A DNA stretch of 64,000 nt from Spirillospora albida (GTDB lineage Bacteria > Actinomycetota > Actinomycetes > Streptosporangiales > Streptosporangiaceae). Below the pieces are notes generated by a model. That model worked only from the letters and a program-made list of their open reading frames with translations, had not been told where the DNA came from and ran no database searches. Where the stretch lies: the NCBI RefSeq assembly GCF_000718255.1, contig NZ_JOFJ01000006.1, positions 62,001 to 126,000 of the forward strand, read 5' to 3'. Positions within the stretch are counted from its first letter, which is position 1. The number at the start of each line of letters is the position of its first letter. Positions 39,361 through 47,652 of this stretch are shown here, piece after piece. The translations under genes and the position numbers were made by a program.

Positions 39361-40619
39361 TGGAGCGGCGAGCCGACGAGCGAGGAACGAGTGAGGAGGC
39401 GAGCGCGACCGTGGGCACGGCGCGGCGAGCCGACGAGCGAGGAACGAGTGAGGAGGCGAGCGCGACCGTGGGCACTGGAGTCGACGTGAAGCCTCTGTCG
39501 ACGCTGCACGACAGGGCGTCCTACGACCTCGCGGACTTCGAGGTGCCGACCGGCCGCGAGGAGGAGTGGCGGTTCACCCCGCTGCGCCGCCTGCGCGGCC
39601 TGCACAACGGCACCGCCGAGCCGCACGGCAAGGTCATCGTGGAGGTCGAGGCGGCGCCCGAGGCGACGGTCGAGACCGTGGGCCGCGACGACGCCCGCCT
39701 CGGCAGGGCGTACGTGCCCGCCGACCGGGTGAGCGCGCAGGCGTGGTCGGCGTTCACGCAGGCCGTCGTCGTGACCGTCCCGAAGGAGGCCGTCGCGTCC
39801 GCGCCGACGGTGATCCGGCGGCGCGGCGAGGACGCGTCGTCCGCGTCCTACGGGCACACGACCGTGATTTTGGAGCCGTTCGCCGAGGCGACCGTGGTGC
39901 TCGCGCACCGCGGCTCGGCGACCTACGCCGACAACGTCGAGTTCGTCGTCGGCGACGGCGCCCGCCTGTCGGTGATCAGCCTCCAGGACTGGGCGGACGA
40001 CAGCGTCCACGTGTCGCACCAGCACGCCCGGCTCGGCCGGGACGCCCGGTTCGTGTCGCACAACGTGACGCTCGGCGGCGACCTCGTGCGGATCTCCCCG
40101 TCCGTCGAGTACGGCGCGCCCGGCGGCGACGCCGAGCTGTACGGGGTGTACTTCGCCGACGGCGGCCAGCACCTGGAGCACCGCCTCCTGGTCGACCACA
40201 CCGTCCCGCACTGCCGCAGCCGCGTCGACTACCGCGGCGCCCTGCAGGACCAGGACGCGCACGCCGTGTGGATCGGCGACGTGATCATCCGGGCGGAGGC
40301 CGAGGGCACCGACACCTACGAGCTGAACCGCAACCTCGTCCTCACGGACGGGACGCGGGTCGACTCCGTGCCGAACCTGGAGATCCTCACCGGCGAGGTC
40401 GCGGGCGCGGGGCACGCGTCCGCCTCCGGCCGGCTGGACGACGAGCACCTGTTCTACCTCCAGGCGCGCGGCATCACCTTCGACGAGGCGCGCCGCATGG
40501 TGGTGCGGGGCTTCCTCGGGCAGCTCGTCGAGCGCATCGAGGTGCCCGAGGTCCGCGAGAAGGTGCGGGACGCGATCGAGGCGGAGCTGGATGTGAGGCG
40601 ACGGGACGTGGAGCGCTGA
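39360..40619 (+). CDS. sufD: Fe-S cluster assembly protein SufD with repeated N terminus
   Basis: A 419-residue frame. The SufD core begins about residue 43 (VKPLSTLHDRASYDLADFEVPTGREEEWRFTPLRRLRG) and shows the SufBD beta-helix with RHRLLVDHTVPHCRSRVDYRGAL and a C-terminal LFYLQARGITFDEARRMVVRGFL. SufD pairs with SufB in the scaffold. Residues 3-39 are two copies of an 18-19 residue repeat (RRADERGTSEEASATVGT), coming from a 57-bp DNA repeat. The ATG at 39360 is coupled to the sufB stop, but GTG codons at 39468 (AGGAGG 11 bases ahead) or 39486 would give proteins of more usual length. Confidence 0.92.
   Translation: MERRADERGTSEEASATVGTARRADERGTSEEASATVGTGVDVKPLSTLHDRASYDLADFEVPTGREEEWRFTPLRRLRGLHNGTAEPHGKVIVEVEAAPEATVETVGRDDARLGRAYVPADRVSAQAWSAFTQAVVVTVPKEAVASAPTVIRRRGEDASSASYGHTTVILEPFAEATVVLAHRGSATYADNVEFVVGDGARLSVISLQDWADDSVHVSHQHARLGRDARFVSHNVTLGGDLVRISPSVEYGAPGGDAELYGVYFADGGQHLEHRLLVDHTVPHCRSRVDYRGALQDQDAHAVWIGDVIIRAEAEGTDTYELNRNLVLTDGTRVDSVPNLEILTGEVAGAGHASASGRLDDEHLFYLQARGITFDEARRMVVRGFLGQLVERIEVPEVREKVRDAIEAELDVRRRDVER
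39365..39478 (+). repeat. 57-bp direct repeat, two copies, at the start of sufD
   Basis: Copy 1 spans 39365-39421 and copy 2 spans 39422-39478; the first 54 bases are identical. The unit is purine-rich and ends with AGGAGG followed 11 bases later by GTG, so each copy carries a possible ribosome binding site and start codon. It is in frame with sufD. Confidence 0.9.
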
Positions 40620-40936
40620 TGGCCTACGTGAAGGTGTGCGCCCTGGCGGAGATCCCCGCCGACGGGGCGCTCGGCGTCGAGGTCGACGACACCCCCGTCG
40701 TGCTCGCGCGGACCGGCGACGGCGTGCACGCGCTGTACGACATCTGCTCGCACGCCGAGGTCTCCCTCTCCGAGGGGGAGGTCTACGACGGCACGATCGA
40801 GTGCTGGCTGCACGGGTCCTGCTTCGACCTGCGCAGCGGCAAGCCCACCAACCCGCCGGCCACGCAGCCGGTCGCCACCTACAAGGTCAAGGTCGAGGAC
40901 GGCGACGTGTACGTCTCCCTCGGCTCCGACGACTAA
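40619..40936 (+). CDS. Rieske-type ferredoxin of the SUF operon
   Basis: A 105-residue soluble Rieske [2Fe-2S] protein, of the type called non-heme iron dioxygenase ferredoxin subunit. The cluster ligands are C-x-H in DICSHAEVSL (about residues 42-44) and C-x2-H-x-x-C-type in IECWLHGSCFDL (about 61-70). It is a standard member of actinobacterial suf operons between sufD and sufC and may supply electrons for cluster assembly. The ATG overlaps the sufD stop (TGATG) and it is followed by sufC after 15 bp. Confidence 0.95.
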   Translation: MAYVKVCALAEIPADGALGVEVDDTPVVLARTGDGVHALYDICSHAEVSLSEGEVYDGTIECWLHGSCFDLRSGKPTNPPATQPVATYKVKVEDGDVYVSLGSDD

Positions 40937-40951
40937 GGAAAACCAAGCATC

Positions 40952-41716
40952 ATGGCCACCCTTGAGATCCGCGACCTCCACGTCTCCGTCGCCGACGGCA
41001 CCGACGGGACGAAGGAGATCCTGCGCGGGGTCGACCTGACCGTGAAGGCCGGCGAGACCCACGCGATCATGGGGCCGAACGGCTCCGGCAAGTCCACCCT
41101 CGCCTACGCGATCGCCGGTCACCCGAAGTACGACGTGACCGCGGGCACCGTCACCCTCGACGGCGAGGACGTCCTGGAGATGTCCGTCGACGAGCGCGCC
41201 CGCGCCGGCCTGTTCCTCGCCATGCAGTACCCGGTCGAGGTCCCCGGCGTGTCCGTCTCCAACTTCCTGCGCTCCGCCGTCACCGCCGTCCGCGGTGAGG
41301 CGCCGAAGCTGCGGGAGTTCTCCAAGGAGATGAAGGCGGCGATGGACGCGCTGTCCATCGACCCGGTGTTCGCCCAGCGCAGCCTGAACGAGGGTTTCTC
41401 CGGCGGCGAGAAGAAGCGGCACGAGATCCTCCAGCTGGAGATGCTCAAGCCGAAGCTGGCCGTCCTGGACGAGACCGACTCGGGCCTCGACGTCGACGCG
41501 CTCAAGGTCGTCTCCGAGGGCGTCAACCGGTTCTCCGCGTCCGGTGAGACCGGCGTCCTGCTGATCACGCACTACACCCGGATCCTGCGCTACGTGAAGC
41601 CGGACTTCGTGCACGTCTTCTCCGCGGGCCGCGTCGTCGCGGCGGGCGGCCCGGAGCTCGCCGACGAGCTGGAGAACGAGGGCTACGAGAAGTACGCGAA
41701 GGCGGGCGTGGCCTGA
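40952..41716 (+). CDS. sufC: Fe-S cluster assembly ATPase SufC
   Basis: A 254-residue ABC-type ATPase that powers the SufBCD scaffold. Walker A is MGPNGSGKSTLAY (about residues 34-46), the signature is GFSGGEKKRHEILQLEML (about 149-166), and Walker B is AVLDETDSGLDVDALKVV. The DETDSGLD variant is diagnostic for SufC. It is preceded by AAGGA-type spacing after the Rieske gene and overlaps the sufS start by one base. Confidence 0.97.
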   Translation: MATLEIRDLHVSVADGTDGTKEILRGVDLTVKAGETHAIMGPNGSGKSTLAYAIAGHPKYDVTAGTVTLDGEDVLEMSVDERARAGLFLAMQYPVEVPGVSVSNFLRSAVTAVRGEAPKLREFSKEMKAAMDALSIDPVFAQRSLNEGFSGGEKKRHEILQLEMLKPKLAVLDETDSGLDVDALKVVSEGVNRFSASGETGVLLITHYTRILRYVKPDFVHVFSAGRVVAAGGPELADELENEGYEKYAKAGVA

Positions 41717-42978
41717 TGGACCTGCTGCCCGAGGAGCTCAAGAAGGACTTTCCGCTGCTGCGGCGCACGGTGCGCGGCGGGCGTCCCCTCGTGTACCTCG
41801 ACTCGGGCGCGACGTCGCAGAAGCCCCTGCGGGTGCTGGACGCCGAGCGCGGGTTCTACGAGCGCCACAACGCGGCGCCGCACCGCGGGGCGCATCTGCT
41901 GGCGGAGGAGGCGACCGAAGCGTACGAGCAGGCCCGCGCCTCGATCGCCCGGTTCATCGGCGCCGATCCCGGCGAGATCGTGTTCACCAAGAACGCGACC
42001 GAGGGCATCAACCTCGTGGCGTACGCGATGAGCAACGCCGCCACGGCCGGCCCGGAGTCGGAGCGCTTCAAGATCGGGCCGGGCGACGAGGTCGTGGTGA
42101 GCGAGATGGAGCACCACGCGAACCTCGTCCCGTGGCAGGAGCTGTGCCGCCGCACCGGCGCCACGCTCCGCTGGTTCGGGCTGACCGACGAGGGCCGCCT
42201 CGATCTGGACGACCTCGACGACCTGGTGAACGAGCGCACGAAGATCGTCGCGCTGACGCACCAGTCGAACGTGCTCGGCACCGTCCCGCCGATCAAGCGG
42301 ATCGCGGCGCGCGCCCGCGAGGTGGGCGCCCTCCTCCTGTTGGACGGCGCCCAGTCGGTGCCGCACCAGCCGGTGGACGTGACCGATCTCGACGCCGACT
42401 TCCTGGTGTTCTCGGGCCACAAGATGCTGGGCCCGACGGGCATCGGCGTCCTGTGGGGCCGCCGGGAGCTGCTGGAGGCGATGCCGCCGTTCATCACCGG
42501 TGGCTCGATGATCGAGGTCGTGCACATGGAGGCCAGCACCTTCATGCCGCCGCCGCAGCGGTTCGAGGCCGGCGTGCCGATGACCGCGCAGGCGGTCGGG
42601 CTCGGCGCGGCCTGCGACTACCTCGCAGAGATCGGGATGGACCGCGTCCACGCCCACGAGGAGGCGCTCATCGCCTACTCGCTGGAGCGGCTGACCGAGA
42701 TCCCCGGCGTCCGCGTCATCGGCCCAGGCACCACCGAGGCCCGCGGCGGCGCCGTGGCGTTCACCGTCGAGGACATCCACCCGCACGACGTCGGCCAGGT
42801 CCTGGACGAGCTGGGCGTCGAGGTCCGCGTCGGCCACCACTGCGCGTGGCCGATCTGCCGCCGGTTCGGCATCCCGGCGACGACCCGCGCGACGTTCTAC
42901 CTCTACAACACCCTCGCGGACGTGGACGCGCTCGCGGACGGGGTACGGCAGGCCCAGAAGTTCTTCGGAACGGCCTGA
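41716..42978 (+). CDS. sufS: Cysteine desulfurase SufS
   Basis: A 420-residue PLP enzyme that removes sulfur from cysteine as an enzyme persulfide for Fe-S cluster formation. Visible parts: YLDSGATSQKPLRVLDAE, HRGAHLLAEEAT, the PLP lysine in FSGHKMLGPTGIGVLWG (about residues 232-248) and the catalytic cysteine in RVGHHCAWPICRRFG (near 376). Group II desulfurase length. It is translated from an ATG overlapping sufC and is followed by sufU after 41 bp. Confidence 0.97.
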   Translation: MDLLPEELKKDFPLLRRTVRGGRPLVYLDSGATSQKPLRVLDAERGFYERHNAAPHRGAHLLAEEATEAYEQARASIARFIGADPGEIVFTKNATEGINLVAYAMSNAATAGPESERFKIGPGDEVVVSEMEHHANLVPWQELCRRTGATLRWFGLTDEGRLDLDDLDDLVNERTKIVALTHQSNVLGTVPPIKRIAARAREVGALLLLDGAQSVPHQPVDVTDLDADFLVFSGHKMLGPTGIGVLWGRRELLEAMPPFITGGSMIEVVHMEASTFMPPPQRFEAGVPMTAQAVGLGAACDYLAEIGMDRVHAHEEALIAYSLERLTEIPGVRVIGPGTTEARGGAVAFTVEDIHPHDVGQVLDELGVEVRVGHHCAWPICRRFGIPATTRATFYLYNTLADVDALADGVRQAQKFFGTA

Positions 42979-43019
42979 CGGCGCCCCGGCCGCGGCGAGG
43001 AAAGGCTTGAAAGGACGAC

Positions 43020-43478
43020 ATGCAGCTCGAGGCGATGTACCAGGAGGTCATCCTGGACCATTACCGTAACCCCCTGCACAAGGGGCTGCGGGAGCCGTAC
43101 GAGGGCGAGGCGCACCACGTCAACCCCACGTGCGGTGACGAGGTGACCCTGCGCGTGCACCTGGCGGGCTCCGGCAGGGACGCCAGGGTCGCCGACGTCT
43201 CGTACGACGCCATGGGCTGCTCGATCAGCCAGGCCAGCGCCTCGGTGATGTCCGACCTGATCATCGGGAAGTCCGTCCAGGAGGCGATGGCGGTCGGCGA
43301 CGAGTTCCTGGCGCTGATGCAGTCACGCGGCCGGGACGTCCAGCCCGACGAGGACGTCCTGGAGGACGCCATCGCCTTCGCCGGGGTCTCCAAGTACCCC
43401 GCCCGCATCAAGTGCGCCCTGCTCGCCTGGATGGCGTGGAAGGACGCGACCGCCCGCGCTCTCGGAGAGACATCATGA
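43020..43478 (+). CDS. sufU: SufU zinc-dependent sulfurtransferase
   Basis: A 152-residue IscU-fold protein that in Gram-positive bacteria takes sulfur from SufS. Three conserved cysteines are seen: NPTCGDEV (about residue 39), MGCSISQASASVMSDL (about 66) and IKCALLAWMAWKD (about 129), with an Asp in CGD, matching the Zn site. The ATG at 43020 has AAGGA ahead. Its stop overlaps the next start (ATGA). Confidence 0.96.
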   Translation: MQLEAMYQEVILDHYRNPLHKGLREPYEGEAHHVNPTCGDEVTLRVHLAGSGRDARVADVSYDAMGCSISQASASVMSDLIIGKSVQEAMAVGDEFLALMQSRGRDVQPDEDVLEDAIAFAGVSKYPARIKCALLAWMAWKDATARALGETS

Positions 43479-43804
43479 CCGAAACCACCGACACCGCCAC
43501 CGCTCCCGAGGAGGAGATCCTCGAGGCGCTGAAGGACGTCGTCGACCCCGAGCTCGGCATCAACGTCGTGGATCTCGGGCTCGTCTACGGCGTCAACCTC
43601 GACGGCGAGGCCGTGACCCTCGATATGACGCTGACGAGCGCCGCGTGCCCGCTCACCGACGTCATCGAGGACCAGGCGCACAGCGCGCTGGAGGGCCTGT
43701 GCAAGGGCGTCACGATCAACTGGGTGTGGCTGCCCCCGTGGGGCCCCGACAAGATCACCGACGACGGCCGGGACCAGCTCCGCGCCCTCGGCTTCAACGT
43801 CTGA
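43475..43804 (+). CDS. SufT-like DUF59/MIP18 family protein
   Basis: A 109-residue metal-sulfur cluster assembly factor of the DUF59 family (SufT/PaaD type). The core is ILEALKDVVDPELGINVVDLGLVYGVNLD (about residues 13-41) and the conserved cysteine is in TSAACPLTDVIEDQ (about 58). It takes part in maturing or repairing Fe-S proteins. It closes the SUF operon and is followed by a strong hairpin. Confidence 0.94.
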   Translation: MTETTDTATAPEEEILEALKDVVDPELGINVVDLGLVYGVNLDGEAVTLDMTLTSAACPLTDVIEDQAHSALEGLCKGVTINWVWLPPWGPDKITDDGRDQLRALGFNV

Positions 43805-43824
43805 CGAGCCGCACGAGCGCCGCA

Positions 43825-43857
43825 CGAGGCCGCACCCCGCGCCCGGGTGCGGCCTCG
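43825..43857. terminator. Terminator hairpin after the SUF operon
   Basis: A 13-bp perfect stem (43825-43837 with 43845-43857, arm GAGGCCGCACCC) and a 7-base loop sits 20 bp after the last SUF gene and 30 bp beyond the stop of the convergent EAL/CBS gene. It probably ends transcripts from both sides; there is no T-run. Confidence 0.75.
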
Positions 43858-43886
43858 CCGTGCGCTCTCGCGGGGCCGGCGCACGG

Positions 43887-45008
43887 TCAGGGGGACAGGC
43901 TGCGGATGAGGTCGGCCACGCGGACGATGCCCAGGCAGCGGCCCACCTCGTCCACGACGGTCAGGTCGTCGTAGACGCGTTCGTGCTCGTGGCCGGCGGC
44001 GCGCAGGGCGGCTATCGCGGGGACGGTGCGGGGCACCAGGCGCGGCTCGTCCGCGAGGCGGGCGGCCGGGCGGTGCGCGTGGAGGGCGTGCCCGTAGGCG
44101 CCGGACAGGCGGAGCAGGAAGCGGGTGCGGTCCACCATGGCGCGGGGCCGCTGGTGCCCGTCCACCAGGACGATGCTGGTCGTGCCGGTCTCGGTGTTGA
44201 GGGCGTCCAGGACCTCGTCGGCGGTGCTGGTGTCGGGCATCGTCACGGCCGGGAGGGTGAACTCCGAGACGCGGGGGCCGAGGCCCGGGTCGGCGGCGGG
44301 CGCCTCGCGGGCCGCGACCGGGACCGTGACCGGCATGCCGGGCCGCCACTCCGGCGGCGCGAGCGTCGGTCCCTGGACGAGCCGCACGCCCATCTCGCGG
44401 ACGTGCAGGACCTGGTCCTGGGTGGCGAGGCCGGGCGCGAGGACGTGGGTGCCGAGCCGGTGCGCGAGCTCCACCAGGCTCGTCACGAGCGCGGAGCGGC
44501 GCGGGTCCGCCACCGCGCGGCGGGTCAGCTCGGGGTCCAGCTTCAGCAGGTAGGACGTGCCGTCCGCGAGCAGGTCCAGGGGGACGTGGGCGGCGCCGAC
44601 GGTCGCCAGGCCGACGAGGTAGCCGGCGCGGCGCAGGCTCTTGAAGGCGGCGGCGACGGCGGGGCGCTGACCGGGCGGGAAGCCGCCCGCGACGCACAGG
44701 ATGTACTCCTGCGGCCGCCGCCCGGTCTCGGTGAGGCCGTGGTGCAGCTCGCCGAGGAGCGCGTCGCCGCGCGTGAGGGTCTCGGCGTGCACGCCGATCT
44801 GGAGGGGGAGGGGGGTGCGGAGGTCGGCCGCGGCGCGGGCCGCGTCGATCGCGCGGCGTACGTCCTCGGCGGCGGGGTCCAGGTGGACGGGGGAGGTATC
44901 CGCCGCGATCGGCCGGCGCGCCTCCACCGCGACGACGGAACCGGAGGCGAGATCGACCACGGGGTGGAAGATCGCTCGCGCCGGCAGGAGTACATCCACG
45001 GATGACAC
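43887..45008 (-). CDS. Degenerate EAL domain protein with CBS pair
   Basis: A 373-residue cytoplasmic protein. Residues 1-235 resemble an EAL (cyclic-di-GMP phosphodiesterase) domain: ARAIFHPVVDLASGSVVAVEARRPI at the N terminus and GTHVLAPGLATQDQVLHVREMGVRLVQG near its end. But the EAL motif is EAR and the metal-binding DDFG-type loop is missing, so it is probably not catalytic. Residues about 255-370 form two CBS-type repeats (TTSIVLVDGHQRPRAMVDRTRFL; DLTVVDEVGRCLGIVRVADLI). It may bind nucleotides or c-di-GMP as a sensor. No output or membrane domain is present. Confidence 0.8.
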   Translation of the reverse strand: MSSVDVLLPARAIFHPVVDLASGSVVAVEARRPIAADTSPVHLDPAAEDVRRAIDAARAAADLRTPLPLQIGVHAETLTRGDALLGELHHGLTETGRRPQEYILCVAGGFPPGQRPAVAAAFKSLRRAGYLVGLATVGAAHVPLDLLADGTSYLLKLDPELTRRAVADPRRSALVTSLVELAHRLGTHVLAPGLATQDQVLHVREMGVRLVQGPTLAPPEWRPGMPVTVPVAAREAPAADPGLGPRVSEFTLPAVTMPDTSTADEVLDALNTETGTTSIVLVDGHQRPRAMVDRTRFLLRLSGAYGHALHAHRPAARLADEPRLVPRTVPAIAALRAAGHEHERVYDDLTVVDEVGRCLGIVRVADLIRSLSP

Positions 45009-45076
45009 AGCGGCATCATGCCGCCTGGGGACGCCCTGGATGGGACATGTCAGGAGAAGTTAACGCACCGTTCGCC

Positions 45077-45472
45077 TCACATGGCCCGGCCGCCGACGGC
45101 CGCCGCGAGCAGGTACGTCGTGACGGCGAGGCCGCCCAGCCAGACGTAGGGGGTGATGTCGGCGCCGCGCAGCGCCTCGACGACGAGGGCGCCCACGACG
45201 GCGACCGTCAGCACGTCGCCGGTCAGCGCGGCGGCCCGCAGGTGGGTGCGGGCGCGGTGGCCCGACCCGAACCCCTCGCCGAACGGCAGGACCGGGTCGT
45301 TGCGGCGGTAGGCGAGGTGGCCGGAGTACACGGCGAGGGCGGCGAGCGCGACGAGGGCCGTCCCGTACCGCCCGTCGGCGGCGAGGAGGGACCCGACCAC
45401 CACTCCGGCGCCCAGCACGAGGCCGGGGACGGCCCACCGGCCGAGGCCCCGGCGTTCGGGTGCGATCCACAT
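45077..45472 (-). CDS. Small membrane protein, four predicted helices
   Basis: A 131-residue integral membrane protein of unknown function. Hydrophobic segments are at about residues 13-30 (WAVPGLVLGAGVVVGSLL), 37-50, 83-100 (GDVLTVAVVGALVVEAL) and 107-128. GAGGAT precedes the ATG at 45472. The loop NDPVLPFGEGFGSGHRARTHLR is polar. It ends 68 bp upstream of the EAL/CBS gene on the same strand, so the two could be co-transcribed. Confidence 0.7.
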   Translation of the reverse strand: MWIAPERRGLGRWAVPGLVLGAGVVVGSLLAADGRYGTALVALAALAVYSGHLAYRRNDPVLPFGEGFGSGHRARTHLRAAALTGDVLTVAVVGALVVEALRGADITPYVWLGGLAVTTYLLAAAVGGRAM

Positions 45473-45574
45473 GGGGTCATCCTCCCCGATCCCCGGACGA
45501 GGCGGACCGCAACGCGCCGACACGTCGGGGACGGGTGGCCTTCCGCCGCCCCGAGCCCGGTAGGTTGTCGGCTT

Positions 45575-46213
45575 GTGGCGCAATTTCGACTGAACGGCAC
45601 CAAGATGCTGGCCGTCGATCTCGCCGGCGAGACGATCAGGGCCCTGAACGGGTCCATGGTCGCCTACGAGGGGCAGATGACGTTCAAGCGGCAGGGCATG
45701 ACCGGCGGCGAGGGGCTGCGCGGCGCCCTCAAGCGGCGGATCGCCGGTGAGGGCATGACCCTCATGGAGATCACCGGGCAGGGCACCGTCTACCTGGCGA
45801 GCGAGGCCACCGAGGTCACGCTTGTCCACCTCGCGGGCGACACCCTGTTCGCGGAGTCCGAGAGCCTCCTGGCGCTCGACGGGAACCTGCAGACCGGCGT
45901 CCACTTCGTCGGGCTGCGGGGGATGGGCACCGGCCAGGGCCTCGCGACCACCAAGGTCGAGGGCCGCGGCACGGCGGCGATCGTGTCGGACGGGCCCGCG
46001 ATCGCGCTGGAGGTCACCCCCCAGACGCCGCTGTGCGTCGACCCGCACGCCTACGTCGGGCACCTCGGGCGGCTGCAGCAGGACGTCGTGACGGACGTGA
46101 ACTGGCGGACGGTCCTCGGCCAGGGGTCGGGCGAGAGCGTCCAGTTCCGCTACCAGGGGCAGGGGCTGGTCTACGTCCAGCCGGCCGAGCGCGGAGGGGT
46201 GCTGGAGATCTGA
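45575..46213 (+). CDS. AIM24 family protein 1
   Basis: A 212-residue all-beta protein of the AIM24 family (TRAP-like fold). Typical elements are GSMVAYEGQMTFKRQG, LMEITGQGTVYLASEA, DTLFAESESLLALDGNLQTGV and FRYQGQGLVYVQPAE at the end. Bacterial AIM24 proteins have no settled function. It is first of three adjacent AIM24 genes, with stop overlapping the next start (TGATG). The GTG start lies nine bases after a TAGGTT hexamer, so the transcript may be leaderless. Confidence 0.85.
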   Translation: MAQFRLNGTKMLAVDLAGETIRALNGSMVAYEGQMTFKRQGMTGGEGLRGALKRRIAGEGMTLMEITGQGTVYLASEATEVTLVHLAGDTLFAESESLLALDGNLQTGVHFVGLRGMGTGQGLATTKVEGRGTAAIVSDGPAIALEVTPQTPLCVDPHAYVGHLGRLQQDVVTDVNWRTVLGQGSGESVQFRYQGQGLVYVQPAERGGVLEI

Positions 46214-46866
46214 TGCCGGGTTACCAGGGGATCAACGCGAAGATGCTCCAGGTGCCGGTCGGGCCGGGGCACGAGGTCTTCAGCAAGCGCGGCGCGATGC
46301 TCGCCTACACCGGGCCGGTGACGTTCGAGCCGTCGGCGACGGCCGGGCAGGGGCTCGGCGGCGCCCTCGGCCGGGCCGTCGCGGGCGAGCGCTCGGCGAT
46401 GATGCACGTGAGGGGGCAGGGCACGGTCCTGTTCGGGCACGGCGGGCTGCACGTCACCGTCGTCGACCTGAGCGGCGCCGACACGCTGTACGTGGAGGCC
46501 GACCGGCTTCTGGTGCACGACGCCTCACTCCAGGTCGGGACGATGTTCATGGGCGAGCAGGGCGGCGTCCGCGGCATGGTCCGGGGCGCGGTCACCGGCC
46601 AGGGGCTGTTCACGACGACGCTGTCCGGGCACGGCTCCTGCGGGCTGTTGTCGCACGGCGGCGTCATGGAGCTGCCGATCACGCCGCAGCGGCCCGTCTT
46701 CGTCGACCCGCAGGCGTACGTGGCCCACCGCGGCCAGGTGGAGAACCGGCTGGCGGTGTCGGCCGGGATGCGCGACCTCATCGGACGCGGCTCCGGGGAG
46801 GCGTTCCAGCTGCAGCTGAGCGGCTCCGGCGTCGTCTACGTCCAGGCCAGCGAGAGGAAGATCTGA
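46213..46866 (+). CDS. AIM24 family protein 2
   Basis: A 217-residue paralog of the preceding protein with the same blocks: GAMLAYTGPVTFEPSA, MMHVRGQGTVLFGHGG, DTLYVEADRLLVHDASLQVG and FQLQLSGSGVVYVQASE. Its ATG overlaps the stop of protein 1 and its stop is 3 bases before the GTG of protein 3. The three may form a mixed oligomer. No signal peptide or membrane helix is visible. Confidence 0.85.
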   Translation: MPGYQGINAKMLQVPVGPGHEVFSKRGAMLAYTGPVTFEPSATAGQGLGGALGRAVAGERSAMMHVRGQGTVLFGHGGLHVTVVDLSGADTLYVEADRLLVHDASLQVGTMFMGEQGGVRGMVRGAVTGQGLFTTTLSGHGSCGLLSHGGVMELPITPQRPVFVDPQAYVAHRGQVENRLAVSAGMRDLIGRGSGEAFQLQLSGSGVVYVQASERKI

Positions 46867-46869
46867 ACC

Positions 46870-47622
46870 GTGGCCGTGCAGACCTGGAACGCGGCGTCGC
46901 TCCCGTCCAACGACAACGTCAATCCCTACGCCTTCAGCGTGGACCTCGACGGGCGGTGGTTCGTGCAGAAGGGCAAGATGATCGCCTACTACGGGCAGAT
47001 CAGGTTCGAGTCGCTGTCGTCCGGGGCGCTCGACGCCTTCGTGGCGGGCGCGTTCAACTCGCCGATGTACGCGGGCGACTGGATCGTGGCCGAGGGCCGC
47101 GGCAAGCTGCTGCTCGCCGACCGCGGCTTCGACGTCAACTCGTTCGACCTGGACGAGGGGAACCTCACCGTCCGGGCCGGCAACCTGCTGGCGTTCGAGC
47201 CGGGCCTGGAGCTGAAGCAGTCGATCATCCCGGGGTTCCTCACCCTGATCGGGACGGGACGCTTCGTGGCCGCGTCCAACGGGCCGGTCCACTTCGTCGA
47301 GCCGCCGATCCGGGTCGACCCGCAGGCGCTGCTGGGGTGGGCCGACTGCCCGTCGCCATGCCACCACTACGACCACTCCTACATGCGGGGCGCCTTCGGC
47401 GCCGCCCGGATGATCCTCGGGGTGGGCGGCGCGTCCGGCGAGGAGCACCAGTTCGACTTCTCCGGCCAGGGGACGGTGCTGATGCAGTCGTCCGAGGTCG
47501 TCATGAACGAGGACACGCTGCTCCGCGACCTGGAGGGCCAGATCTCCATGGTCGGGACGTCCGGCCTCCAGCGCCTCCAGAGCACCATCGCCCAGCGGCT
47601 GGCGGCCGAGCGGCAGAGCTGA
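46870..47622 (+). CDS. AIM24 family protein 3
   Basis: A 250-residue, longer paralog. It has a 15-residue N-terminal addition (WNAASLPSNDNVNPYAF) and a C-terminal extension (about 210-250, DLEGQISMVGTSGLQRLQST). Core blocks are GKMIAYYGQIRFESL, WIVAEGRGKLLLAD and LTVRAGNLLAFEPGLEL. A polar insert CPSPCHHYDHSYMRG contains cysteines and histidines that could bind metal. It is the last of the three coupled genes and is convergent with the VOC gene, 30 bp away. Confidence 0.82.
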   Translation: MAVQTWNAASLPSNDNVNPYAFSVDLDGRWFVQKGKMIAYYGQIRFESLSSGALDAFVAGAFNSPMYAGDWIVAEGRGKLLLADRGFDVNSFDLDEGNLTVRAGNLLAFEPGLELKQSIIPGFLTLIGTGRFVAASNGPVHFVEPPIRVDPQALLGWADCPSPCHHYDHSYMRGAFGAARMILGVGGASGEEHQFDFSGQGTVLMQSSEVVMNEDTLLRDLEGQISMVGTSGLQRLQSTIAQRLAAERQS

Positions 47623-47652
47623 CGCCCGGCCGGCCGGCGGGCGGGGCGGCGG

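Noticed and set aside
39365..39478. Insertion sequence remnant at the sufD start
   Set aside because: There are no terminal inverted repeats, no transposase-like coding sequence and no target duplication beyond the tandem copy itself.
43825..43857. Hairpin as a repeat element (REP-like)
   Set aside because: It occurs once in the window and sits between convergent stops, so a terminator explains it best.
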